Assembly (NCBI RefSeq): GCF_013181195.1
Contig: NZ_SMZP01000005.1
Span: forward strand, 372,001 to 436,000
Reading direction: 5' to 3'
Source of the DNA: Caulobacter sp. RHG1
GTDB taxonomy: Bacteria; Pseudomonadota; Alphaproteobacteria; Caulobacterales; Caulobacteraceae
Length of the DNA stretch: 64,000 nt
Shown: positions 36,952 to 44,310 of the stretch, one piece after another
Layout: each line of letters starts with the position of its first letter
How positions within the stretch are numbered: the stretch's first letter is position 1
Program-made: the position numbers and the translations under genes
The notes under the pieces: generated by a model
Seen by the model: the letters and a program-made list of their open reading frames with translations, nothing else
Database searches by the model: none
Told to the model about the DNA's origin: nothing

Positions 36952-37953
36952 TTAGAAGAATATTCTCGCCAGGGCATAAGCCAGGACCGCGACGGCGACT
37001 GTGACCGTTCCCAACATCATCGCCAGGCGCGGCTTGACCTGCATCAGGGCCTGCGGCCCCAGCTTGGCCGAGATGGCGCCGACGCCGGCCAGCAGCAGGA
37101 AGCTGGAGCAGACGGCCAGGATCTCGACCAGGCCCGGCGGGATCAGGTTCAGACCGCGGGCGGCGGCCAGGGCGGCGAAGCCCAGCACGAACAGCGGCGG
37201 GGCCTTCAGGCCGGAGACGACACCGCCCTCCTTGGAGCGGCTCAGCAGCAGGCCGATCAGCACCACCGCCGGGCCCAGCCAGACGATGCGGGCCAGCTTG
37301 GCCAGGGCCGCGGTGCTGGCCGTCTCGGGCGAGACCGAAGCCCCGGCGCCGGCGACCTGGGCGACATCGTGGATGGAAAGGCCGAAGAACACCCCCGCCT
37401 GATGGGCGGAAAGGCCCAGCGCTTGCGCCAGCGGCGGATAGGCCAGCATGGCCACGGTCGAGAGCAGGTTCACCCCGACGATGACCAGGGCCGTCGTGCG
37501 CTGGTTGGCGGGGCTGGCCGGCGCGGCCTGCGATGCGGCCAGGGCGGCCGACGCGCCGCAGATCGAGCAGGCGGCGGCCGCGATCAGGGCCTCAGCGAAC
37601 GGCAGGCCCAGGGCCAGGCCGGCGGCCGCGCCGATCGCCAGGCCGCCCAGCACGACGACGCCGCTGGCCAGGATGGCCGGACCGCCCAGGGCGGCGAACT
37701 CGGCCCAGCTGATCTGGGCGCCCATCATGGCCACGCCCAGCCGCAGGCCCGGCTTGGCGAAGATGTCGAGGCCGGCGGAAAGCTGCGCCTGAAGGTTCAG
37801 CGCGCCCAGCATCATGCCCAGCACCACCGCGATCAGCGGAGCGGGGGCGTGCAGGCTCTGCGACAGGAGCTTGGCCAGGATCGCCAGCAGCAGGCCGGTA
37901 ATCAGACCCGGCCCCAGCTTGCCGGCTTCCAGACGAAGCGCGGCGGCAGTCAT
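36952..37953 (-). CDS. YeiH-family putative sulfate/sulfite exporter
   Basis: Inner-membrane protein of 333 residues with about ten hydrophobic helices, matching the YeiH / conserved hypothetical 698 family: GMMLGALN, FAKPGLRLGVAMMGAQISW, AAACSICGASAALAAS and FGLSIHDVAQVAGAG. Some members are linked to taurine or sulfonate metabolism as sulfite or sulfate exporters; the role here is not shown. The frame is open far upstream, but the ATG at 37953 overlaps the previous gene by four bases (ATGA) and fits the family start. Confidence 0.85.
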   Translation of the reverse strand: MTAAALRLEAGKLGPGLITGLLLAILAKLLSQSLHAPAPLIAVVLGMMLGALNLQAQLSAGLDIFAKPGLRLGVAMMGAQISWAEFAALGGPAILASGVVVLGGLAIGAAAGLALGLPFAEALIAAAACSICGASAALAASQAAPASPANQRTTALVIVGVNLLSTVAMLAYPPLAQALGLSAHQAGVFFGLSIHDVAQVAGAGASVSPETASTAALAKLARIVWLGPAVVLIGLLLSRSKEGGVVSGLKAPPLFVLGFAALAAARGLNLIPPGLVEILAVCSSFLLLAGVGAISAKLGPQALMQVKPRLAMMLGTVTVAVAVLAYALARIFF

Positions 37954-38207
37954 CCTCGGACGGTTTCGCCAGAAATCGAGGACTGGGCGAAGTGCTTGTC
38001 GGCGCGCGCCGTGCGGTTCGACAACCGCTCGTTCAGGCGGCGGACCGTCTGGCTGCCCGTGCGCTCGAAGGCGAACGGCAGGATGCCGTGGACGATGCAG
38101 GCCAAGCCCGCGCCCAGCAGGGTGAAGCCGAAGCTCCAGGCCACGCCCATGTGCTCGCCATAGCTTTCGCCGACGGACTTCGGATGACGGGTGAATGACC
38201 CAAGCAT
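37950..38207 (-). CDS. Small DUF6356-like membrane protein
   Basis: An 85-residue protein with a conserved-looking N-terminus (SFTRHPKSVGESYGEHM), one or two hydrophobic stretches (about 22-48) and a basic tail. The wording matches the small alphaproteobacterial DUF6356 family, of unknown function. The ATG at 38207 has GAGG five bases upstream; the frame is open to 38321, but that extension would cover the regulator promoter. It overlaps the yeiH-type gene by four bases and diverges from the Lrp regulator. Confidence 0.72.
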   Translation of the reverse strand: MLGSFTRHPKSVGESYGEHMGVAWSFGFTLLGAGLACIVHGILPFAFERTGSQTVRRLNERLSNRTARADKHFAQSSISGETVRG

Positions 38208-38319
38208 GGCGGCCTCGCTGAATTGCCAGGCCGCATAGAATGGCGAGGTTTCGAGGAAAGGCATTACTGGATTGCCCGCCGATCCGGGCGTAGAGAGAAT
38301 TCCATTCTCGCACAGGGAC

Positions 38320-38796
38320 ATGGCGGAGATGATTGATCTTGATCATATCGATCGGCGCCTGCTGGCGATTCTGCAGGAGGACTCCACGGTCGCGATCGCC
38401 GATCTGGCCGAGCGGGTGGGCCTGACCCAGACGCCCTGCTGGAAACGGGTCAAGCGCCTGCAGGACAGCGGCGTCATCACCGCCCGTGTCGCTCTGCTCA
38501 GTCGCGAGGCCCTGGACCTGGGGCTGACGGTGTTCGTGGCGGTCAAGACCGGTCGTCACGACGAGGACTGGCTGACGACCTTCGCGGCCGGGGCTCGCGC
38601 CTTGCCCGAGGTCGTCGAGTTCTACCGGATGAGCGGCGACGTCGACTATCTGCTCAAGGTCGTGGTCCGCGACATCGCCGCCTATGACCGCTTCTACAAG
38701 CGGCTGATCGCCACCGCGCCGCTCACCGACGTGTCGTCCAGCTTCGCGATGGAGCAGATCAAGTTCACGACAGCCCTGCCGATCCAGACGTCTTGA
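38320..38796 (+). CDS. Lrp/AsnC-family transcriptional regulator
   Basis: Regulator of 158 residues. The N-terminal helix-turn-helix (IDRRLLAILQEDSTVAIADLAERVGLTQTPCWKRVKRL) is followed by an alpha/beta RAM domain (about 75-150) that binds amino acids or related effectors. It diverges from the DUF6356-yeiH pair and lies 47 bp before a Tat-signal aminotransferase, so it may control either side. ATG at 38320 (AGGG upstream) and at 38329 are both possible starts. The effector is unknown. Confidence 0.87.
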   Translation: MAEMIDLDHIDRRLLAILQEDSTVAIADLAERVGLTQTPCWKRVKRLQDSGVITARVALLSREALDLGLTVFVAVKTGRHDEDWLTTFAAGARALPEVVEFYRMSGDVDYLLKVVVRDIAAYDRFYKRLIATAPLTDVSSSFAMEQIKFTTALPIQTS

Positions 38797-38843
38797 AGCT
38801 GTCACCGAGCCGCCCTCAACTGGATCGGCGCGGAGGGCGGACC

Positions 38844-39929
38844 ATGGACACGACACGACGGGGACTTCTGATCGGCGGCGCGGCGGTCGCACCGGGACTG
38901 GCGATGGCGGCCGAAACACCCGCGCCGGCGATCCGCGCCCATCTGGGCGTCACCGAGAACCCGTTCGGTCCCTCGCCCGCCGCTCGCCAGGCCGCCGTCA
39001 CGGCGATGGCCGACCTGCCCTATTACGGCTGGGAGCTGGAACCGCCGCTGGTCAAGCTGATCGCCCAGCGCGACGGCCTCCAGCCCGAACAGGTGGGCCT
39101 GTGCAACGGCTCGCTGGAAGCGCTGTCGCTGCTGTCGACCGCCTTCTCGAAGACCGGCCCAATCGTCTCGGCCCAGCCCAGCTACGCCACGCCCCTGTCC
39201 TATGCCGAGCGCCAGGGCGCGAAGCTGGAATGGGTCCCGCTCGCCGCCGACCAGCAGATCGACCTGCCGGCCCTGGCCCAGCGCGCCAAGGCGACGAAGG
39301 CGGGCGCGGTCTATGTCTGCAATCCCAACAACCCGACCGGCCTGCTGCTGGACGCCGACGCCTTGCGGGCCTTCTGCATCGAGATGGCCAGGACCTGCCC
39401 GGTGATCATCGACGAGGCCTATATCGAGATCAGCCCCGATCCGGTCCGCAACTCGATGATGGACCTGGTCGCCGCCGGCCACGACGTGATCGTCGCCCGC
39501 ACCTTCTCCAAGGTCTACGGCCTGGCGTCCCTGCGCGTCGGTTTCGTCGCCGCCCGTCCCGAACGGGTCGCCACGCTGAAGAGCATGATCCCGACCCACA
39601 AGGGCCGTCCGGGCCTCGCGGCGGCCGCGGCCTGCTATGGCGATCCGACCTATCTGGCCGGCGCCAAGGCCTATCTCGAAAGCTGCCGGAAGAAGATCTA
39701 CGCGATCTGCGACGCCAACGGCCTGAAGTCCCTGCCCTCGCATGGGACCTATGTCTTCGTCGACTGCGGCAAGCCCAACCTGGCTTTCCAGAAGACCCTG
39801 GCGTCGATGGGCGTCGAGGTCCGCGTGTTCGACAGCCCCCGCCACCCGACCTGGATCCGCGTCGGCACCGCCAGCCCGGCCGAGCTGGACTATTTCGCCA
39901 GCGTGCTGCCGAAGGCGCTCAAGGCCTAG
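38844..39929 (+). CDS. PLP aminotransferase, histidinol-phosphate type, with Tat signal
   Basis: Fold-type I PLP enzyme of 361 residues resembling histidinol-phosphate aminotransferase. It has VTENPFGPSP near residue 35, VCNPNNPTGLLLDADAL near 160, an internal Asp in IIDEAYIE and the Schiff-base Lys in TFSKVYGLASLRVGF near 224. The N-terminus (DTTRRGLLIGGAAVAPGLAMAAE) is a twin-arginine signal peptide, so the folded enzyme is probably exported. The ATG at 38844 has GGAGGG six bases upstream. Export of a HisC-like enzyme argues against histidine biosynthesis; the substrate is unknown. Confidence 0.85.
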   Translation: MDTTRRGLLIGGAAVAPGLAMAAETPAPAIRAHLGVTENPFGPSPAARQAAVTAMADLPYYGWELEPPLVKLIAQRDGLQPEQVGLCNGSLEALSLLSTAFSKTGPIVSAQPSYATPLSYAERQGAKLEWVPLAADQQIDLPALAQRAKATKAGAVYVCNPNNPTGLLLDADALRAFCIEMARTCPVIIDEAYIEISPDPVRNSMMDLVAAGHDVIVARTFSKVYGLASLRVGFVAARPERVATLKSMIPTHKGRPGLAAAAACYGDPTYLAGAKAYLESCRKKIYAICDANGLKSLPSHGTYVFVDCGKPNLAFQKTLASMGVEVRVFDSPRHPTWIRVGTASPAELDYFASVLPKALKA

Positions 39930-39940
39930 ACCAACGCTTT

Positions 39941-40040
39941 GCGTCCTTCGAGGCTCGCCTTCGGCTCGCACCTCAGGATGAGGAAGTTTGTACATCGCTC
40001 CTCATCCTGAGGCGCCCGTGCAACGGGCCTCGAAGGACGC
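39941..40040. repeat. 100-bp inverted repeat (REP-like)
   Basis: The outer arms GCGTCCTTCGAGGC (39941-39954) and GCCTCGAAGGACGC (40027-40040) are perfectly complementary. The inner arms CCTCAGGATGAGGA (39971-39984) and TCCTCATCCTGAGG (39999-40012) are too, so the whole folds into one long cruciform. The wording is that of a palindromic repeat common between genes in Caulobacter, Bradyrhizobium and relatives. It lies just after the aminotransferase stop and could also terminate transcription. Confidence 0.85.
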
Positions 40041-40593
40041 ACGGCGTCTCGGCCTCACGCGGCTTCGCCGCTGAAGTTTGCTGGGGAGGCGACGGAGCGG
40101 CCGGGCGAACCCGGAGACCGTAAGTGGTTTGTGTGTTTCGGCTCGCTTACCGCTCCGCCAGGCTGTTCTTGCCCGTGAGGAAGGGGGGCGTGGGCCTTAT
40201 CGGCCCGGGACCCCAAGAGCCCCCGGACGGGCGCGGACCAACTGGATCGGCTACATCCGTCTCCAGCCCGACAGTCCACGATAGGCGGCTTTGAACGTTC
40301 GCCGCCCTGTCGCTCCGCGCTCGACGATCGCTCGGCCTTCGGACGGTCCCGGATCTATCCACGAACAGACCACCACCCGAACCGAGACGAGGTCCACGCG
40401 GCCCCGCTCAACCTATCCACCGTCGCCGCTTTGGGCCGGATCCAAGCGCCCTCCCCTTGCGACGGGGACCCCATGATTATGCGGCCGCGCTGAACGCGGA
40501 TCATTCAGCGGGGTGTAAAATCGACAAGCGATTGATTTTATTGGGCTCGAGATCGAGAACGCCGAGCGTTCAGGCGCTCCAATCCCCGTACTT

Positions 40594-40700
40594 GCCCCCT
40601 CCGCGCCTGCGGCGCTCCTCCCCCGGAGGGGGAAGACGGATCACCGTCTGCCCCCTCCGGGGGCGGACGACCGCGCGCTGGCGCGCGGTCAGGTGGGGGC
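40594..40700. repeat. G/C-rich multi-hairpin palindromic repeat
   Basis: GCCCCC at 40594-40599 pairs with GGGGGC at 40695-40700. Inside are further palindromes: CCGCGCCTGCGGCGC, CTCCCCCGGAGGGGGA, GACGGATCACCGTC, CCCCCTCCGGGGG and CGCGCGCTGGCGCGCG. This is the style of dispersed alphaproteobacterial intergenic repeats. It lies just past the TetR gene stop (minus strand) and may end that transcript. Confidence 0.7.
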
Positions 40701-40711
40701 CAGCTGCAGTG

Positions 40712-41344
40712 CTACTCCGGCCACAAGTCCTGCACGTCGCCCTTGCGGTTCAGCATGTGCGTCGCCCGCTTGATCACCGCCAGCAGACGCTCTTTCCGGC
40801 CGTCCTTGTCGTAGGTCAGGGTCGAGCGGGCCAGGCCTTCCAGCATGAAGCGGGCGAGGTCGCGGCTGGCCTGGAAGCGCGGGCCGGCGCCGGCTTGCAG
40901 GATCTTGAAGGTGGTGTGGTCGCCGGCCTGGGCGCGGTCGAACTCGGCCTGGGCCGGAGCCAGCAGCGCCTGGATGGCCGGATCGGCGCGACCTGCGGCC
41001 TCCAGCTCGGCGAAGGCCTGGAACGGCACGCTGTGCAGCAGGTCCCAATAGCTGTCGATCGCGTGCTCGGTGACGTCGGCCCCGGCCGGGATGCTGTCGG
41101 CGGCGGCGCGGAACAGGGTCGAGCGCTCGGCCTGGATATGGGCCACGGCGGCCTCGACCAGGGCTTCGCGGGTCGGGAAGTGATAGAGCATCGCGCCCCG
41201 GGTCAGGCCGGCGGCGTCGGCGATCGCCGGGTTGGAGGCGGCATGATAGCCGACCTCGGCGATCAGGCGCATGGCCTGGTCCAGAATACGCGCGCGCGTC
41301 TTCTGCGACTTGGGGGTGTCCTTGGCGATGCGGGCGACGTCCAT
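40712..41344 (-). CDS. TetR-family transcriptional regulator
   Basis: Regulator of 210 residues. The N-terminal helix-turn-helix (about 15-60: KTRARILDQAMRLIAEVGYHAASNPAIADAAGLTRGAMLYHF) is typical TetR. The C-terminal ligand domain (about 70-200) is helical and unassigned. It diverges from the metallophosphatase-glycosyltransferase pair across a 274-bp region, so it may repress itself and that operon. No clear inverted operator was found by eye. The ligand is unknown. Confidence 0.85.
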   Translation of the reverse strand: MDVARIAKDTPKSQKTRARILDQAMRLIAEVGYHAASNPAIADAAGLTRGAMLYHFPTREALVEAAVAHIQAERSTLFRAAADSIPAGADVTEHAIDSYWDLLHSVPFQAFAELEAAGRADPAIQALLAPAQAEFDRAQAGDHTTFKILQAGAGPRFQASRDLARFMLEGLARSTLTYDKDGRKERLLAVIKRATHMLNRKGDVQDLWPE

Positions 41345-41618
41345 GGGGGTGATCTAGTGCGAGCGATATTGCACCGCAACAGCTAGCCAACCCCAAGCAG
41401 CAAAAGGGATTGCGATTGCGTCCAGTTTTTTGACGTTTCCGCCGAAACTGCGCGTTTCGTAGGCTCACGCCATGGCAGGCAACAGCTGTGGCCCAGCTAA
41501 GCCAGACCTTACGGCTTCATTAAAGCGACACGCAATCAGCTTAATCGCCAGCCGTTGGCCGCCATCGCACCGATCCGGGGACGGAGCGAACAGGCGGGTT
41601 CAAAACGGGGGTTCGACC

Positions 41619-42461
41619 ATGAGCGCCGACGTCGCCGTCCGCCGCTACCGTTCCGTCTTCATCAGCGACCTGCATCTGGGCACGCGAGGGTGCCAGGCCG
41701 AGCTGCTGCTGGACTTCATCCGCCATATCGAGTGCGACAAGCTCTATCTGGTCGGCGACATCATCGACGGCTGGAAGCTGCGCAGCGGCTGGTACTGGCC
41801 CCAGGCCCACAACGACGTGGTCCAGAAGATCCTGCGCATGGCCCGCAAGGGCACCGAGGTGATCTACGTGCCCGGCAACCACGACGACCGCATCCGCGAT
41901 TTCTGCGGCGTGCACTTCGGCGGCGTGATCGTGGCCCGCGACGTGATCCACGAGGCCGCCGACGGCAAGCGCTACCTGGTTGTCCACGGCGACGAGTTCG
42001 ACGGCGTCGTCCAGCACGCCAAGTGGCTCGCCTTCCTCGGGGATTGGTCCTATAGAACCATCCTCATGCTGAACACTCTGGTGAATCGCCTTCGGCGTCG
42101 CCTGGGGTTCGGCTACTGGAGTCTCTCGGCGTATCTGAAGGTCAAGGTGAAGAACGCTTTGCATTTCATCGAGAACTTCGAAGCCGCCGTGGCCGACGAG
42201 GCCCGACGTCGCGGCGTCGACGGCGTGATCTGTGGCCACATCCACAAGGCCGAGATGCGCGACATCGACGGCATCAAATATATCAACGACGGCGACTGGG
42301 TCGAAAGCTGCACGGCGCTGGCCGAGCATGCCGACGGTCACCTCGAGATCCTGGAATGGGCCAAGCTGCGCTCGTGGTCGGTGATCGACCGCACGACCGC
42401 CCAGCCCTCGCCCGCCGGTGACGTCGCCGACGAACCGTTGCCGGAGCCGGCCGCCGCCTGA
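41619..42461 (+). CDS. Calcineurin-like metallophosphatase (LpxH/PlcP-like)
   Basis: Metallophosphoesterase of 280 residues with the dinuclear metal motifs in order: D17-x-H19 (ISDLHLG), GD47 (LVGDIID), GNHD at 86-89, HGDEFD near 126 and GHIHKAE near 207. Databases often name such proteins UDP-2,3-diacylglucosamine diphosphatase. The same branch includes PlcP, the phospholipase C used in phosphate-sparing lipid remodelling. The four-base overlap with a glycosyltransferase favours an envelope-lipid role. The ATG at 41619 starts the conserved part; upstream sequence looks noncoding. Which substrate it uses is open. Confidence 0.82.
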   Translation: MSADVAVRRYRSVFISDLHLGTRGCQAELLLDFIRHIECDKLYLVGDIIDGWKLRSGWYWPQAHNDVVQKILRMARKGTEVIYVPGNHDDRIRDFCGVHFGGVIVARDVIHEAADGKRYLVVHGDEFDGVVQHAKWLAFLGDWSYRTILMLNTLVNRLRRRLGFGYWSLSAYLKVKVKNALHFIENFEAAVADEARRRGVDGVICGHIHKAEMRDIDGIKYINDGDWVESCTALAEHADGHLEILEWAKLRSWSVIDRTTAQPSPAGDVADEPLPEPAAA

Positions 42462-43552
42462 TGCGAATTCTGCTTGCTACCGACGCCTGGGAACCGCAGG
42501 TCAATGGGGTGGTCCGCACCCTGAGCCGCGTGACCCAGGAACTGCGCGCCATGGGCCACATCGTCGATGTGGTCAGCCCGGACCAGTTCCCGACCTTCCC
42601 GCTGCCGACCTATCCTGAGATCAAGCTGGCCATCGGCGCCTACGAGCCGGTGCAGGAGCGCTTCAAGTCGTTCGAACCCGAGGCGATCCACATCGCCACC
42701 GAGGGCCCGATCGGCCTGGCCGCGCGCCGGATCTGCCTGGAATGGAAGCTGCCGTTCACGACCAGCTACCACACCAAGTTCCCGGAATACGTCTCGGCCC
42801 GCCTGCCGCTGCCGCTGGCGGCCGGCTACACCTACATGCGCTGGTTCCACAAGCCGTCGGGCCGCCTGATGGTGGCCACGCCGACCATGCGCGACGAGCT
42901 GGCCAAGCACGGCTTCCGCAACCTGTCGCCGTGGTCGCGAGGCGTGGACACCGACATCTTCAAGCCGCGCGAGCCGGGCGATCCCGACATCTTCGAGGGC
43001 TTGGCGCGGCCGATCTATCTCAATGTCGGCCGGGTGGCCGTCGAGAAGAACATCGAGGCCTTCGCCAGCCTTGACCTGCCCGGCACCAAGGTGGTGATCG
43101 GCGATGGTCCTCAGCGCGAAGAGCTGGCCGAGAAATATCCCGAGGTGAAGTTCCTGGGCGCCAAGTTCGGCGACGAGCTGGCCCGCTACTTCGCCGGCGC
43201 CGACGTCTTCTGCTTCCCGTCCCTGACCGACACCTTCGGCCTGGTGATCCTGGAAGCCATGGCCGCCGGCGTGCCGGTGGCGGCGTTCTCGGCCCCGGGG
43301 CCGGTGGACATCATCCCCGGCTCCAACGCCGGCGTCCTGGCCCCGGGCCAGACCGACGGTCTGAAGGAAGCCTGCCTGGCCTGCCTCGACATCGACCGCG
43401 TCGTGACCCGCAAGTTCGCCGAGAAGTTCTCGTGGCGCTCCTGCGCCGAGGAATTCTATCGCAATCTCCAGCCCTATCCGGAGCCGGAGAAGACCCGCTT
43501 CTGGCGGCGCCTGCGCCGACTGGCGCGCCTGCGCAAGAAGACGGCGGCCTAG
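42461..43552 (+). CDS. Glycosyltransferase family 4 (GT-B fold)
   Basis: Retaining GT-B glycosyltransferase of 363 residues. The N-terminal acceptor domain has ATDAWEPQVNGVVRTL (glycine-rich loop) and TSYHTKFPEY. The C-terminal donor domain has VGRVAVEKNIEAF near residue 190, GDGPQREEL near 212 and the EX7E-type motif PSLTDTFGLVILEAMAAGVPV near 252. It is close to the GDP-mannose-dependent alpha-mannosyltransferase (MgtA/PimB-like) group. The start overlaps the phosphatase stop, so the two are coupled. It probably glycosylates diacylglycerol or a lipid-linked acceptor; this is inferred. Confidence 0.87.
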   Translation: MRILLATDAWEPQVNGVVRTLSRVTQELRAMGHIVDVVSPDQFPTFPLPTYPEIKLAIGAYEPVQERFKSFEPEAIHIATEGPIGLAARRICLEWKLPFTTSYHTKFPEYVSARLPLPLAAGYTYMRWFHKPSGRLMVATPTMRDELAKHGFRNLSPWSRGVDTDIFKPREPGDPDIFEGLARPIYLNVGRVAVEKNIEAFASLDLPGTKVVIGDGPQREELAEKYPEVKFLGAKFGDELARYFAGADVFCFPSLTDTFGLVILEAMAAGVPVAAFSAPGPVDIIPGSNAGVLAPGQTDGLKEACLACLDIDRVVTRKFAEKFSWRSCAEEFYRNLQPYPEPEKTRFWRRLRRLARLRKKTAA

Positions 43553-43558
43553 GCCGAA

Positions 43559-43586
43559 CGGACCGCCGACCGAAGACGGCGGTCCG
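43559..43586. terminator. Stem-loop between convergent glycosyltransferase and DJ-1 genes
   Basis: CGGACCGCCG (43559-43568) and CGGCGGTCCG (43577-43586) form a perfect 10-bp stem with an 8-nt loop between two convergent genes. There is no T-run on either side, so it is at best a Rho-assisted or RNA-stabilising stem. Confidence 0.4.
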
Positions 43587-43593
43587 CGATAGC

Positions 43594-44283
43594 TTATGCT
43601 TTGCGCGTCGCCAGGCGCTTCACCAGGGCGTGCGCGACCGCCTCGCTGCTGGCAGGGTTCTGGCCGGTGACTAGATCGCCGTCCTCGACGATGTACGGCG
43701 CCCAGTCGGGCCCCTTCTCATAGAGCCCGCCATTCGCCTGGAGCATGTCCTCGACCAGGAACGGCACGATGTCGGTGAGTTCGACGGCCTCTTCCTCGCC
43801 ATTGGTGAAGCCGGTGACCTTGCGCCCGCTGACCAGCGGGAGGCCGCTCGCCGCCTTGGTGTGACGCAGGGCGCCCGGCGCATGGCAGACCAGGCCCAGC
43901 GGCTTGCCGGCCCGGTCGAACGCTTCGATCAGGCCGATGGAGACCGGCGATTCCGCCAGGTCCCACAGCGGACCATGGCCGCCCGGATAGAACACCGCGT
44001 CGAAGTCGGCCGGGTCGACGGTTTCCAGCGCCGCGGTCTGCGCCAGCGCCTTCAGCGCCTCGGCGTCGGCCTGGAAGCGTCGGGTCATGTCGGTCTGGAA
44101 CTCGGGCAGGTCGCTCTTGGGGTCCAGCGGCGGCTGGCCGCCCCGGGGCGAGGCCAGCACCATCTGCGCGCCAGCGTCCTTGAAGACGTAGTAGGGGGCG
44201 GCCAGTTCCTCCAGCCAGAAGCCGGTCTTCTTGCCGGTGTCGCCGAGGGCGTCGTGCGAGGTGAGGACGATCAGGATGTTCAT
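43594..44283 (-). CDS. DJ-1/PfpI-family protein (Hsp31-like)
   Basis: Class I glutamine-amidotransferase-like protein of 229 residues. It has the nucleophile elbow GLVCHAPGALRH with Cys near residue 127, the GGHGPLWDL motif near 98 and an acidic residue near the N-terminus (GFWLEELAAPY). The wording matches Hsp31-like glyoxalase III/chaperones. It could detoxify methylglyoxal or other aldehydes, which fits the aldehyde dehydrogenase gene 27 bp upstream on the same strand. Substrate not proven. Confidence 0.85.
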   Translation of the reverse strand: MNILIVLTSHDALGDTGKKTGFWLEELAAPYYVFKDAGAQMVLASPRGGQPPLDPKSDLPEFQTDMTRRFQADAEALKALAQTAALETVDPADFDAVFYPGGHGPLWDLAESPVSIGLIEAFDRAGKPLGLVCHAPGALRHTKAASGLPLVSGRKVTGFTNGEEEAVELTDIVPFLVEDMLQANGGLYEKGPDWAPYIVEDGDLVTGQNPASSEAVAHALVKRLATRKA

Positions 44284-44310
44284 GGCTCGGATCTCTGCTG
44301 CAAAGGGGTT

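Larger units (their letters stand above)
39930..40711. other. 782-bp noncoding region with repeats, no gene seen
   Basis: Apart from the two repeats listed separately, the middle part (40090-40590) has no frame with coding character. It contains a compact foldable block: GGAGCG (40095-40100) with CGCTCC (40151-40156), GTAAG (40120-40124) with CTTAC (40146-40150), and an enclosed CCGGG/CCCGG hairpin. An AT-rich pair TAAAATC / GATTTTA lies near 40516-40540. I could not match it to RNase P, SRP, tmRNA, 6S or a known riboswitch. Confidence 0.45.

Noticed and set aside
37954..38919. Upstream extension of the YeiH-type gene
   Set aside because: Runs through the small membrane gene and the Lrp regulator in another frame; homology begins at 37953.
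40085..40500. RNase P RNA, SRP RNA, tmRNA or 6S RNA
   Set aside because: None of the conserved core strings of these RNAs were found on either strand.
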